From Dirofilaria immitis (Eukaryota; Nematoda; Chromadorea; Rhabditida; Onchocercidae): a DNA stretch of 64,000 nt. The first letter of the stretch is position 1. Each line of letters starts with the position of its first letter. The DNA lies in the NCBI GenBank assembly GCA_024305405.1, contig JAKNDB010000107.1, positions 1,054,001 through 1,118,000 of the forward strand, given 5' to 3'. The notes beneath the pieces were generated by a model. That model worked only from the letters and a program-made list of their open reading frames with translations, did no database searches and was not told the DNA's origin. This document shows, piece by piece, positions 1 to 12,878 of this stretch. The position numbers and the translations under genes are program-made.

Positions 1-127
1 AATGAAATTTTAAAATAAAATTTAAAATCAAATAATTTTCATAAAGCGACAAAAAAGAATTGAATTTTTAGTTGAAACAAAAGAAAGTTTACGGATAATT
101 CAATATTTATAAAGTTTAAAAAGAAAA

Positions 128-179
128 ACACACACACACACACACACATACACATATACACACATATATATACGCACAT
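128..179. repeat. (CA)n/(TA)n microsatellite
   Basis: An uninterrupted CA run passes into mixed CA/TA dinucleotides. No coding meaning. Confidence 0.9.
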
Positions 180-288
180 AATTGTGATTGGGAATTATAA
201 AGTTCAATAAGTGTAGCAGTTGCATGGCATTGTCTTTTTATTGAAAAAAATATTTCATTGATGCTTTCTTAGCTATTTCAACATTTCT

Positions 289-414
289 TTATGCGTGTGT
301 ATGTGTGTATGTGTGTGTTATATGTATATGTCTGTGTATGTGTGTGTATATATGTGTATATATATATGTGTGTGTATGTCTGTGTGCATGTCTGTGTATG
401 TATGTATGTAAGAA
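289..414. repeat. (TG)n microsatellite
   Basis: An imperfect GT/GTAT dinucleotide array. It produces open frames on both strands (Tyr/Val-rich and Thr/His-rich), which are repeat artefacts. Confidence 0.9.
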
Positions 415-2955
415 AGTACAATAAATTAAAAAAATTTCCCTCTCGTGCAAGTGTAAGCCATAAAATGTTCAAATAGTTTTCATCACAAAATGAGAAACAT
501 CTTTTGAATCCAATAAATTCATCTTCTTAGCAGTAATAAATTTGATGAGTATTTTATAAAGTTTTGTCAATCATTTCGTAAAAGAAAAAAGTTCGAGAAC
601 AAATTTCAGAAGAGTAATAGCGGGAAATTTACCTGAAATTGAAAAACATGGATGATTTCAGGTTAAATTCAACAGACGTATTACCTTAATCAATCATTTC
701 GTAAAAGAAAAAAGTTCGGGAATAAATTGAAAAGACATAACAATGAAGAAATAATTTACCTGAATTGAATATATATATATCATTAAATAATAATATCATC
801 ATGGATAATTTCAGGTTTCATTGAACAAATACATATTATTATATTCGAAGAATTTATAACATTCAAATCACTTACTGATAATTTATCCATTCGTAGTTTT
901 TTTTCTTTAAATCAATAGAAATAAGAATTTGATAAAAAAAGAAACATTGCAAAATTAGCAAATAATATCAAAAATTATAAGCTATTATTAAATTTTAAAT
1001 TAAATTAAATTAGCATAGATAAGATAAAATGATAATAAACTAAAGCTTATTTTTTTTTTGATATTTAAAATTTCACTAATACTAACATTTAATTTATACT
1101 TAGATATTAATTTCTTATATATCATATTATAGCATAGCTATTATAATATATCTATTATCAGTATACATTTATTTTATTAAATAATAAAAAATTGATTAAA
1201 TTTGATAAAAATTTTCAGCCATATGAATAAATTAAAAATATGTAAACTTAATTTTAATTATTAATTTATTATTTGATCATATTTTAATCAAATGAAAAAT
1301 TTTAATATAATTGATAACTAATAATTTCATCATTTTAATTTCAATTTGATTTAGTATGAAATTTAATTGAAAATTAAAAATAATTATAATTAATTAAAAT
1401 ATGTAAAAAATATTTAATAAATGATATATTTAAATATTAATTAAGTAATTAATTATAATTTTTAATAGAATTAAATTGCATAAAATTATCAAAAATGATC
1501 GAATATTTTAATAAATATTTTACTTAATTTTCTAAACGATAAATGTTTATTTCTTTTTTGTAAAATATTTGAATTTTTTCTTTTTCTTTTTTTGAAGAAT
1601 CAGACCATCGGTTAACATCAATCAAATACTTTTTATATTTCAGGCTATTATTGTCAGTTTAAGAAAAAAGTACTTTCGTTTTTTTTTTTGATATTCTATT
1701 GATATTTTAGGAGCCAAGTTAGCCAAGTTAATGCCAAGAAATTGATGAATATCTCGAGAAAACTAAAAATTATGGATATTTCGAGAAAATTAAAAATTAT
1801 ATTTGAACAGTAATAGAATTAAGCAAATTATTGCTTGATTATTGCAAGAAAAAAAAAAGATAACGCGACATACGACGAAAGAAATAAACGACGCAAATAA
1901 AACGAGAAATGAGAAATCAGTGAAATAGCGTGTCGCAATATATTAAACCTATTGTTAAAATCAAGCGACAATGATATAGTAAAAAGATATTCGTTTATTA
2001 GAGGAAATTAAAAGTTAAATAATTGAAGGGGATGGTAGAGTGAAAGAGAGCAATCTCGAGAATTGATCAATTCGCATAAAGGTGGTATAATTTCAAATAT
2101 TAAGGTATATATATATATGCCTATCATTATCTATCTATAGCCAATAATTGCTGCAATATGAACCACATAATATTATCATCCTTCTAAAGGTTACACCATT
2201 CAAAGTTATCATTTGAATCCGAAACAACTGCTCATCGTTAAAAGAATGAATAATTTTTGTTCCTCCCAACAATTCGTTTCTTACATTTTGTATTGATGCC
2301 AATAATAATAATATCTATCTCTTATTGATTAATTACTTGGCCATTTTACAATGATAATGGCCAGAAAATATCCAAGTTTGGTTAATGAGTCTTGAATTAG
2401 AAAATGAAATAAACCTGAAAAGGATGTTTGCGTAATACTATAATTATTATCAAATATCTTCACGTCATGAAACAATTAGTTACACGTATTATAATCGTTT
2501 CCGATACTTAATTATCGTAATAATTGTGATAATTAAGATAAGATGATCGATAAATATAGATGAGATGAGCAACTTCGCTGTGTCCTACGTCGTCACCCAG
2601 CGAAACTTGCTATATTCTCGAATATCACGTGAAATAAGATAGATCTTGTTACGGTTGTATTGTTAATAAATATTATGGATTAGGTTAGTGTAATAGTTCG
2701 GAGATAACAAAGGCTGATAAGTTATGAGAGAAATGTGGCAGGAGAAATTCAAAGAATTTGCCAATGTTAGAAGAGAAAAGAGAGAGATGGATGTGAAAAA
2801 TATAGTGAAATATATAGACGTATCAATGCGAGCAGATATTTGGACAAATTTTGATAAGTTTAAACAATGACATGATAACGAAGATTAGGAAAGAATGTTT
2901 AAACATAGCTTTCCAATGATTAAATCTATTTCAGATTGGGAGAAAGGTTGATAGT

Positions 2956-3708
2956 ATGGCACCGCAAACAGCAAGTGGCAAACGTCCAACCAGTGATAAT
3001 AAAACAACAAAAGACGTGGAACGTGTGGCAGTATGTGTTAACATTTATATATTAAAATTACTATTTGTAGCATTTGGGTTGTGATGAATAACAATCGATC
3101 GGTCCATATTGATACATTATTTTAAATTCAAGAAAGGATAAAATCAATCTTATCAGCTTTCCTAATTGTGCTAATTAACTCTTACAACTAATTATTAAAT
3201 GTTACTTTACTCGTTACTTTGATTTAAATCAATAAATCAACAAATAATTTATTGCAGATATTTAGTGAAGTAGCTATGCGACATAACATTGTTGTGTTGG
3301 AATATTCAAGAACATGTCAGGCAGCTTCAGCAGGAATGGCTAGTGGTATTCTTGGATTAACTGGAATATCGGGATTCATTTTTTATTTTGTAGTTGTTAT
3401 ATTTCAGGTAATCTGTTTATTGGTTTTTGACTATTTTTTTTTGGTTTTACTTTAAAAATCATTTATATAGCGAGCTTAGAATAACAATTTTTATTTGTAA
3501 TTTGAAGATCTCATGCAAATATTTTTGACCTTATTTCATTTTTATTTCACTTCTATTACAGGCCTTATTTTGGGAAATGAAAGCGAATTTTGAGTGGCAG
3601 AATTATTTCGTGAGTCGAAGTTTATCATTGACACATTCGTTAATATCCGGTTTATTCACTTATATTTTATTTTGGGTATTTTTATATGGTATGGTTCACG
3701 TTTATTGA
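2956..3708 (+). CDS. EMC6: ER membrane protein complex subunit 6 (EMC6)
   Basis: Three exons (2956-3030, 3258-3407, 3562-3708) join in phase to 123 codons plus stop, close to the roughly 110 residues usual for EMC6. The N-terminus is polar (MAPQTASGKRPTSDN). The core AMRHNIVVLEYSRTCQA leads into a Gly/Ala-rich hydrophobic hairpin at residues 48-75, and a second hydrophobic stretch fills residues 97-123, ending YGMVHVY. This order of a conserved 'N..V..Y.R' helix followed by two membrane segments is that of EMC6. The family is part of the EMC insertase, which places tail-anchored and polytopic proteins into the ER membrane. Donors are gtatgt and gtaatc; acceptors are ttgcag and attacag. A TTTCAG lies 20 bases upstream of the ATG. 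No frame damage was found. Confidence 0.93.
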
Positions 3709-4357
3709 ATCTGTTAATAATATATCTACTCAGGATCGTTCAAAACGAGACCGGTGGAAAATTCCATTGAAGAAACACTTCGTTTGTGATAGTTTTATTA
3801 TTCAAATTAATCTGCGTGAAAGTTTTATTTCGGTTAAGTGTTTCTTCTCTGGAATTTTCAGCTTTTTTCATCTGTGAATTATGTGTGTCAAATTATTTAA
3901 TATTTCAAGATCAAACTTTGTAAAACTTACTAGAAAGAGACATCATTTAATCCTTTCATCAGCTGAATTACTGATTTATAATTTATGCTGTCCAAATGAA
4001 TTTTGGAATTTCATAAACTTTATGAAATTCTTCAGGTACTTTTTAATCGTTGTCACCATCTTATTTCATAGAGTAATTGGATGTTTTAGGAGCAAGCATA
4101 TATTATACATATTTATAGCTTTCATTTTTGTTTTGCTGATAAAATCATATTGGTATTTTATGTTGATGACAGAATTTATTGAAAATGTAATGCAGAATTT
4201 TTCCCGAAGTGTGGTAGTTATATACTACGAATATTTAATATTCAAATCGATATATGATCATCAAATTTATTCTCGATTAGCTAATCTTGCAAAGACCATT
4301 CATATACTATGCAATGAAATTCAAACTAAAATCAGCATAAAATCTATATTTCATTGA
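3686..4357 (+). other. Long open frame of uncertain status, one internal stop
   Basis: One frame is open from 3686 to 4357 apart from a TGA at 3875-3877, a length unlikely by chance in DNA this AT-rich. The ATG at 3881 opens 158 codons. The product would be hydrophobic, with likely membrane segments around the motifs FFRYFLIVVTILF and ILYIFIAFIFVLLI, followed by a polar tail. The frame overlaps the last 23 bases of EMC6 in a different frame. No homologue is recognised. It could be an unspliced gene with one stop, a decayed coding segment, or part of the EMC6 3' UTR. Confidence 0.3.
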
Positions 4358-4800
4358 TACGGTGTGATATTAATCCAAAAATCTTTCAATGTTTAATGTG
4401 GAATCCTTTACTATGATTTTTATTGATTCGTAGTCGCGAATGTAACAAATATATCTTCAGATTCATTCTAAACGGTTGTCTTCATTTTTCTGAATATAAA
4501 AATGATTTACAAAACATAATTTTCGAAATAATCAGCCGTTGTTTTTTCGATATTTTATGAGAAAATATTTAAGAATCTTTTTCGAAATTTATTTTTGCTC
4601 GAGAAAATTATTAAGGTAGTAGGAATCTTTAATTATTAAAGTTTTTCGTGGTTGATGATTGGAATTTCTTAATAATGAAGTGTTATACGGTCTACAATTT
4701 TTGTCATTGTAAGATCAAAATATAATTGAGCTTTCGCATATTACTAAAGCTTTGTATAGCAGGTTCGAATTTGTATATAGTTTGGTACAAAAAGACACAA

Positions 4801-7800
4801 ATGTTGAAAGGTAGCGACAGAGGGAAACTGAATCATTCAGATCTTATCAAGAAAATTGATGAACAACGGCTTCAAATCACTGGTTATGAAAGTAAACTGA
4901 AAGGTTTAGATTATTTTTAATAGTAATAACTGAATTTCAAAAGTTCTGTAGTAACTGAATTTCAATAATAATAACTGAATTTCAAAAGTTTTAATATATA
5001 TTTATTGCAATCATTTATAACATATGTTATGCTTCTTTTCATTTTTAATTTTAATTAATTTAGGAGTTATCTAATGTTATGTTATTTTTCCTGCAAATTC
5101 TTGGCCTGTGATTGTAAATTTGATTATTTTTAGATCTCATTCGCGCGTACAAGGGACTTAATGCTGAAAAAATGCTTTGCAAGCAGTAATTAAAGCTTTG
5201 GGTTTACAGCAAGGTGTGTTTAAATTATGAAATGATTTTTGTAGAAGTTATTGCTTGAATTAGTATCATTTTTCTTGCAGAAGCTACAACTTCAGTTGAG
5301 AAGTCACATAGCGATGTACAAAATGAAACATCTTCTCTTGAAATGAATACAGAGGAAAAAACGGTCTCTGAGGTTTAAGTTCTTGCTATTTTTTTAAGCG
5401 ATATTTCAATCGAATATCGAATTTAGTCGAATGAAGTATGGAAATTATATGTGAAATTTTTATTTGCGCTTTCTAATCATTAGAATAAAACGTGACGTAT
5501 AATGATTGTTTTTCAGGAAGGCCAAATCGAGACTCTAAAAAATCTTTAGGGGTATTAATAGCTGAAAAAAGTAGGCTAGAAGCGGCTTTTCGATCTGACA
5601 GAAAAGCTTTATTGGTAAGTAGAAGAATAATTTTTATTTCTGGCTAAATTTAAGTCAGTTATTTATTGCAGATAAGTGTATACCTAATTTCTCGTTAATT
5701 TTAATGGAAAGTCGAATTTTATATGAAATGTTCGCTTTCCTATCTTTGTTTTTATATTTTATTTAATTTATCTCGATGGAAGATTTATTTATATTTTTAA
5801 TGATCATCAAAGTCCAAAAGTAAGCATAGTTTAAGTATCTTTAATTCCTTTTTGATTTTGCAGATGGAAAATGAAGCTTTGAAGGAAAGATTGGCGAAAG
5901 CTGCTAACGAGACTGAGGCTCAAGCCGAAAAATTGGAAAGTAGAATGCTGGTAAATTATTTTTCCGAGTATTTATTTGAATCTTTCATCTAAACTTTTGT
6001 AAAAGATATTATTGAATATACCAAGAATTTGATTCTTACTATTGCATCTTTTTCAGGCATACATTCGGTTGTTAAATTTAATTATAGGAGTTACGGTCAA
6101 AAATTAAGCTCATAGAAGGAGATCGTGAAAGAGAATTATCAGACCATGGTTCTGTTTTAGCAGCCGTTCAGCAGCAGTATGCAAAAGAATGCGTCAATTC
6201 GGTGCAACTTGAAAAACAAGTAGAAAATATCAATGATTTTTTTTGATATTAACTATTAGATTCATTAAATTCATAATCTTTTCAATATTTTCTACTTATT
6301 AATAACGGTTGACAAAAATAATTGTTTAAAACTTAATTTTTATACCAAATCAATTATAGATCACAGAATTGCATCAAAAATTACGTAAGAAAGAACAAGC
6401 ATTTAAACTGCTTGAAACGGATATTGTCTCGTTGAAAGAAGAACTTGGTAGGACACAAGATGAAGTGAAATTTTGGCAGAAAAGAGCTGAGAAAACACCA
6501 GCTATACAAGTGCTGGAAAGTGAACTTCAAGATATAAAGGTGAAATTTAATTTTGTTTTTGGAGCACAAGTAATATTCTGATAAATTATTATATTTTTAT
6601 TATTTTTTTGAAATTTTAAATAAACAGTTTTGGAATCCTAAACGAAGTTCACATCAGGAAAGCAGTAAAAATGAAATTACCGAACTAAAAGAAAGTTGAT
6701 GGAGACCATGAATACAGAGAGAGAAAATCGTTTACATGAATTGGAGCAAAGGTTATTTTCCAGAATTTCATGTATAATAGGAGAGTTTCATGTTTTTTCC
6801 AATAATTTTTAATTTATGTTAAAAATTCAGGCTGCAGGAGATGTCGATTGAAATTGGTAACTTTAATAGAATTCGCGCGGATTTGCAACATAAAATAGAT
6901 CAATTGGAAGAAAAAAATACGACGTTAGAAGATGAGAATGCACTTCTCGAGGTAATTTGTTTCCTAATGTAATTTTAATGAATTTTGATTTTATCTGAAT
7001 AATAGTTTTGCAAATTTATTAGATGTTTAAGCGAAAACTTTCAAATATCGCATGATGACTGCAATTATACGAAATTTTCTAGGAGGAGAAGATGGGGAGA
7101 AAAACAATAATAATAAGTGCATCACTCATCGTTCCGATTCACAATCATATTTAATATGATAGAAGTAGTGAAACAAAATAGAATTTACATCCTGATTTCG
7201 AAACATTACTTGCGTTATTATTTTTAGATACTTATTGACAAGTTTTCACAATACAGTTTTAATGAATTTTGACTTTATTGAAGAAGAGTTTGGAAGATTT
7301 AAATAATTCCACGCAATTTATTTGTTTAGGCTTCAAAATCAGTAAAAGGAACTGATGATGAATCTACTTCTTTCGATTCACTTAAAGAGAATTTTATAAA
7401 AATTGCTCAGAAGTTGCGCGATAGTAAACAGGCGATTAATTTCTATGGTACATTCAAGTTTTTCTTTTTGCTTTTGTCCTATATCAGAGTAAAATCTATA
7501 TGAACCGCATAAAAAGTTATGTAAAAAGAAGGAATATTCGAACTGCTTGAGATGGTTGTATAAAAAAAAATATAAAATTTTGTGATTATTTGTTCTGTTT
7601 TTCTTTCATAGCTTAAAGTTGACGTTAACTGCAGAGCTCCTGGGTCTAGAAGAAATTTCGCATGAACAGAAACGGCGTTATGAAATTCTGAAAAATGAAT
7701 TCGAAAAATACAAGTCGAAAACTCAAGCAGTGCTAAAAGCAAATCTGTGAACGTACGGTAATTTTAATATTAAGTATACTTTAATATTAATTCTTATAAT

Positions 7801-10800
7801 GGTCACTCAATACTTATTCTTATGGAATTTCATGTTATGGATGAACAAGTTGTGCTCATTTTTTAGAACTTAAGTGATTAAATCGCAGTTGACAACTTCC
7901 AATATTAAAAATCTTTCCTATCGCCATATGTGGTTTAGAGAAATGGATGTGCAATTTTTAAATGTGAAATGAAACGAAGCACTTAAAACTGTAGTTTCTT
8001 TCCAAATAACATTCAATGCTGATTCAAGATATCATGCGAATAACTATTTTAAATGTTTTGTTTCATGATTTTTCGTGAACGTGAAGTTGGCGTTAACTAA
8101 AGAGTTTTCAAGCTCGCAGAGATTTCATTTGAACAGAAATGACGTAATGAAGTTTTAAAAACGGATATGAGAATTTAGGAAGCTAATCAGAAAGATAGTT
8201 TTCAACGCTTTTATCGTATCTGGCATTTATACATAAATTTTAATCTTCCAGGAAGATACTTTGGAAGATATGGAATCAAATACATTATCATCTGGAAATG
8301 AATGCTCATATTGTGCATTGGCAGAAGGAGATTTACGACACATGCGTACAACAGTGGCCTCACTTCATGACAAGCTTCAATGTCTTGAAATTGACCATTC
8401 GAATGCAAAAAGAGCTATGAAGAAGTGAGTTTCTACAAAAAACGATCAATTTAATTACAGTTTCCAAATGAATTGCTTTAATAAGAAATGGACTATGTAA
8501 TATATATATTCGAACTATTTGAATGCTACATCAAATATATTCCAGAAAATAACCCAACTACAATTTAAAATTGCTGAAATGGAAATAGCGCAAGAAAAAT
8601 CGGCTACTGATTTACGAAATCAAATGCATCAAAGGGGTCAGGGTTTGCAATTTGTGAATTTTATTTCATATTATCCATCTCTTGCATTATTTTCCTTTAG
8701 TTTTATCGAAAAATGTATCACAGTATGAAATTGTTATCATTGTATCTATTTTTCTGACTTTTATTCTTCAACTTTAGTTTCATTGATTCTGTGAGTTCAT
8801 CCAATTTTTTCTACTGCATCTTTTTTGCTTTATTTTTAATTTTTTAATATATCAGTTTATTTCTCGTTATGTTTCAGTGGCCGAAATGGAATCAGAGCTG
8901 CAGAAGCAACGTATTCGAGCTTTGAATATTTTGGCAGAAAAAGAAAATGAGTTGGAAATCACGAAGTATTTCTTATTTTTGTAGTTGGATGGATGGAGAT
9001 GGTTAATTTTGGGAAGGGATATTAAAGTTCATATTTTTGATTTGGATTACATTTTAGCTTTAATATTTTTAGAAGTATCGTCAGAATTCTCATCACTGTT
9101 GTCCATTTTTAGAATAATGCTAGAGTATGAATTTTTAAAATTTGTTGGCTGCATAACAGTTTTATTTGGAAAAAACGAATTCATTTTTTTGAATGGATTT
9201 TTAAGTTCCAATATACTTCGCAAATTTTGGCAATTAATTATGCATCTTTTTCTCTGTCAAAGTTAAACACAAAATCTTGCTATCGAAAAGCTTGCTAAAT
9301 TCAATAGTTAATATTCATGAATTCAAGAGGTATATTAGCGTCGGTAAGAAACCAACCAAATGTTGATCCAGTAGATCCTCCACAAAATACTTCATTCCGA
9401 TCCATGAAACAACGAAAAAATCGCTCACGTGATATGTGTGGAAGTAATGCATCTATTAACGAACGACGAAGTGGAGGTTGTTTTCACTGTATTTTTCGAA
9501 TGTGTTTAATCAAAATTCAGTCATGCATTTTTCCTTTAAGAAGGAACTTTTCACATCAATTTTCAAAACATTCATTTTTCTAATTCCCTTACTTCATGAA
9601 GTTTTAGTCTAAAATGAAATCTTTTAGCAACTAAAAAAATTTCCTTATGAATGTTTTTCTGTGTTTTTCTTTTCTAATAAAGTTTGTAAATTCTGATGAT
9701 TAGCACGCTTTTTTGTTTGCAGAAATTTGGAATGTAATTGACCATTCAGCAAGTGATGTCGATTCATGCTCCAGTGTAGTGGATGAGCATCATTCAGGTA
9801 AAAATATATTACAAAGCAATTATCAATAATGAAATGATATGATCACTGACATGATCATTTCGTAAAATTTTTTTGCATAACTCTTTTAATTCTGAAAATG
9901 GCGGGATTGAGCATGCAAATAGTTAATATCCTATCCTATTTTTTTTTCAAATTTTTGGCTTTGATTTTCGCTACACGACTTTTCTTATCTTTTTCAGATT
10001 ATCATGATGTAGATTATCGTTATTGGAATTCAATATGTGTTTAGATCTTTCTTTTATTTCTATTTTCGATTTGCCATTAGGATCCTTCTATTCTATTTTC
10101 AATTTTCCATTATATTAATAAGAAATTAACTGTTTGTTTTTGAACAAATTATGCTTTAATTTGGAGAGACCTTTTATTATTTTTATTTAATACCATGGTG
10201 TATTCACACTATTTCATTAATCTTCTTGTTTTTTTCCTTCAAATTTTTTTAATTTTGTTTAATGATCAACCATTTTTTCGAACACTTTTCAGTTTCTGAT
10301 TTTTCATTGCTTATAGTGATTTACTTTTCCGCTCTCTTCATATATATTTTTAATACCATCAAAATTTAGAATGTTTATCAGTTTCACCGAATAGTACCCA
10401 AGCTTTATTCGCCTCTGGAACTACGGCTGTCATAGAAACTCGTAACATATTTTATGAACAGCAGCTTGTTAAGAAGGAGAAACAAATAATCGAGTTGAGG
10501 TGCTTAATTAATTTCTTAAAGTAGTTGCATTTAATTTTAACTGTTATTGTATTCCCAAATATTATATTCCCAAAATGTTAAATGATTTTCATAAATCGGG
10601 AAAGTTTCCACTAGCAAAATGAAGATTACTGTTTTCTACTGTTTAAATAAGACTAATAAAATAAAGTGAAATTAATCTGAACTTTAGAAATGCCATGCGT
10701 ATAACAGAATTAACTGTTCGCGATATGCAACAAGCGACTCTCACCAAAGATTTACAACATTTCGAAATGGTGGAAAAATTGAAAGATGAGATCAGAATCC

Positions 10801-11181
10801 TGGAAGGTTGGTAATTTTCTAATAAAATACTAAAATTTTATTCTCTCAGTTATACTTCTACATCCTTGTTGTGAATTAACATGCAACATGTTATTGTAAC
10901 AGTTGTACATTGAATTTTTTTATTCATTTTTCTGTGATAAATGAATTAAACATTAAAAATTCTTACAAATCCTTCTGTTATTTACATGTCGAATTACTTT
11001 TTTTTCAGGAAAACTGAAATTTTTAACTGCCGATTCAAACATGGAGTATTTACGGAATATTTTCATTCAGCTACTGTACTGTGATAGCTCTTCCCGTCGT
11101 AAACACATACTGAAAGCAATAGGCGCTGTGCTGAAATTAAGTGTAACTGAAATGCGAGCGATTGAAAAGCGTAATCTGTAA
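4801..11181 (+). CDS. GCC1: Golgin GCC1 (GCC88) orthologue with GRIP domain
   Basis: Nineteen exons: 4801-4903, 5134-5213, 5281-5372, 5517-5614, 5864-5950, 6088-6219, 6360-6539, 6628-6751, 6831-6951, 7330-7447, 7635-7752, 8252-8424, 8546-8636, 8878-8965, 9328-9476, 9723-9797, 10370-10499, 10688-10806, 11009-11181. The corrected length is about 751 residues, near human GCC1. The N-terminus SDLIKKIDEQRLQITGYESKLK, the middle FEKYKSKTQAVLK and the motif FYEQQLVKKEKQI follow GCC1. The protein is coiled coil until the C-terminal GRIP domain (NMEYLRNIFIQLL...VLKLSVTEM), which binds Arl1-GTP on the trans-Golgi and tethers endosome-derived carriers. Five exons lack one base (runs at 5167-5172, 5537-5542, 6692-6694, 7741-7743, and near 8421-8424). 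Restoring them closes every exon phase. Sequencing error is likelier than a pseudogene. Confidence 0.88.
7853..8190 (+). pseudogene. Fossil duplicate of a GCC1 exon within an intron
   Basis: Positions 8080-8175 align with the exon and acceptor at 7612-7705. Shared blocks include gcgttaact (gacgttaact in the exon copy), an agatttcatttgaacagaaa counterpart of the exon's 'aaatttcgcatgaacag', and a following alternating stretch. In the duplicate the acceptor AG has become AAAG-like sequence and the frame has an in-frame TGA, so it can no longer be used as an exon. Upstream intron sequence appears to have been copied too, but the left edge is uncertain. Confidence 0.6.
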
Positions 11182-11861
11182 TATTCCACTTGCGAATTAA
11201 ATAATGAAAAAAAAAGAACTATAACAAATCATTCTTTTGTATTTTCCCAAATTACTTCATTTTATTCTTAACCAAATGTTGCAGTTACGAAAAAAACCAT
11301 GAAATTAATTTTTAAATTATCTTTTTTCTCCAACAAAAGTAAAAGGAAAATTTGATAAATAAAGAAAGTAAAAGATATTATTTAGCTGAAAAAAGTTTTA
11401 ATTTTCGACAAATAAGCAATAAATAAATAGGACTTCGATTAAGAAAAGTCAAATTGACATTTACCAAGTTGTTACTATCCTTGTGAAATTTGCAGCAGAA
11501 TTTGATATTCAGTTTCAATTCCGAGCAATTTTAGTAGGAGGAAAGTCTTGAAGGTTTATTAAATTTATAGCAACTTAAACAAATGATTTGTTCAGGCGAC
11601 CTAAATTCTGATTTTAGATTTGGGTATGTTTTATGTTTTGAATTTGCTATATTTTGATTTCATTCTATGTTAAAATTAATGTTTTCGGTTATAATTTTTT
11701 CCGTCTGTATAAAAATCAATTTCTTCTTATCATATCATATTGCTATATATATTGAAATGAAACTGTAAAATATTTTATTGAGAATAAAGTTTTAATCAAA
11801 ACAACATGCCTTGGCCGTAGATAAACACACATGATAATATAGACATTATGCATAAATTTGT

Positions 11862-11945
11862 ATCATTCATCTTGTGGGCAAATACATAATTATATTTTTT
11901 CCCATCATTCATCTTGTGGGCAAATACATAATTATATTTTTTCCC
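11862..11945. repeat. 42-bp tandem duplication
   Basis: Two essentially identical copies of a 42-bp unit containing cattcatcttgtgggcaaat stand head to tail. Confidence 0.85.
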
Positions 11946-12607
11946 ACGTGAAATTACTTGAGAAAAGTAAGATTAAAATACTCAACAACGTACAGATGAC
12001 GCTACATATTGTTTACAAGCTATAAGCTTCATATTCTTTTTCCTTTTTGAGATGATAAGAAATACGATGATTAGTGATGTCAGGGAAGCAGCAATTTATA
12101 ACTTAGAGAATTCCTGATTTTGATAAGAAATACAGATTTCTTTAAAGCATAAAATAAAGTTAAAATGTATGATTCATATCATTAAAAAATTTGAATCATT
12201 TCTTCTTCGCATTAATTTCTTGCCCTTTTTTATGCTGTCAAATTGAACTATTGATTGATCGATCTTGAAACTCATTCAAAAAATCAACTTTAGCTTTTTT
12301 GCAATTTCTTGATAAAAACGCAGATTTATGCTATATAGATTTCACGATTAGGCCATTTTTTCAAATGTCATCATGATATTTGGATAATTTGCTCCTTTTT
12401 AACACTTTTATTTCTATACGTATAAAAATCAAAGCTATTCACGAATGCAACTTAATTTGCCATCAGATTCCTGCAAGATTTTTCTTGAAATTTCCGCACT
12501 TTTGGAGATTCATGAAAACATACGCGCTAAGGCATTGAACTATTATTATTCTGGGAAATTAATAGAAAGGATTCCGCTTTTCGCAATATATCTGGTAAAC
12601 GTTTTAG

Positions 12608-12695
12608 TACATTATGTATCGTGTCTGATTCCATTATGTATCGTGCCTGATTCCATTATGTATCGTGTCTGATTCCATTATGTATCGTATCTGAT
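12608..12695. repeat. 22-bp tandem repeat, 4 copies
   Basis: The unit contains attatgtatcgtgtctgatt. The fourth copy is incomplete. It lies about 110 bp from the tRNA. Confidence 0.9.
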
Positions 12696-12806
12696 ATATA
12701 ATATAGTAACTTTCAAGTGAAAAATTGGCGGATATTTTTGATCATTGATTCTCATCTACCTCATTCCTCATTAACTATTTAATACGAAATAAGCATAACA
12801 AAACTC

Positions 12807-12878
12807 GACCCTGGCAGGACTCGAACCTGCAATCTTCGCCTCCGGAGGGCGACGCCTTATCCATTAGGCCACAGGGCC
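12807..12878 (-). tRNA. tRNA-Arg (anticodon CCG)
   Basis: The minus strand folds into a complete 72-nt cloverleaf. The acceptor stem is GGCCCTG with CAGGGTC (one G-U pair). The D arm is GCCT-AATGGATA-AGGC. The anticodon stem is TCGCC/GGCGA around loop CTCCGGA, giving anticodon CCG, which reads CGG. The variable loop is AGATT. The T arm is GCAGG-TTCGAGT-CCTGC. There is no intron. Internal promoter boxes A and B have the expected sequence. It is the most GC-rich element of the surrounding region. Confidence 0.96.

Larger units (their letters stand above)
1..2955. other. Intergenic, AT-rich, no gene seen
   Basis: No coding exon can be supported here. The stretch holds two dinucleotide arrays (listed separately), long AT-rich tracts, and a direct repeat of a roughly 30-base segment ending in 'gtaaaagaaaaaagttcg' near 572-595 and 690-717. 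A TTTCAG at 2931-2935 is the probable trans-splice acceptor for the EMC6 gene, 20 bases upstream of its ATG. Confidence 0.6.
11182..12806. other. Intergenic, GCC1 3' flank to tRNA
   Basis: No supported exon. A 75-codon open frame at 12445-12672 ends inside the 22-bp repeat and shows no recognisable family, so it is not called as a gene. Two short tandem repeats are listed separately. Confidence 0.6.

Noticed and set aside
278..476. Overlapping open frames on both strands (about 60 codons)
   Set aside because: Created by the (TG)n/(CA)n microsatellite; only Tyr/Val/Cys or Thr/His repeats.
4801..11181. GCC1 as a pseudogene
   Set aside because: Five single-base gaps would disable it, but splice sites, GRIP domain and all exon phases are intact after repair, and the same type of gap hits three other conserved genes.
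12445..12672. 75-codon open frame upstream of the tRNA
   Set aside because: No family, no splice signals, and the end is formed by the 22-bp tandem repeat.
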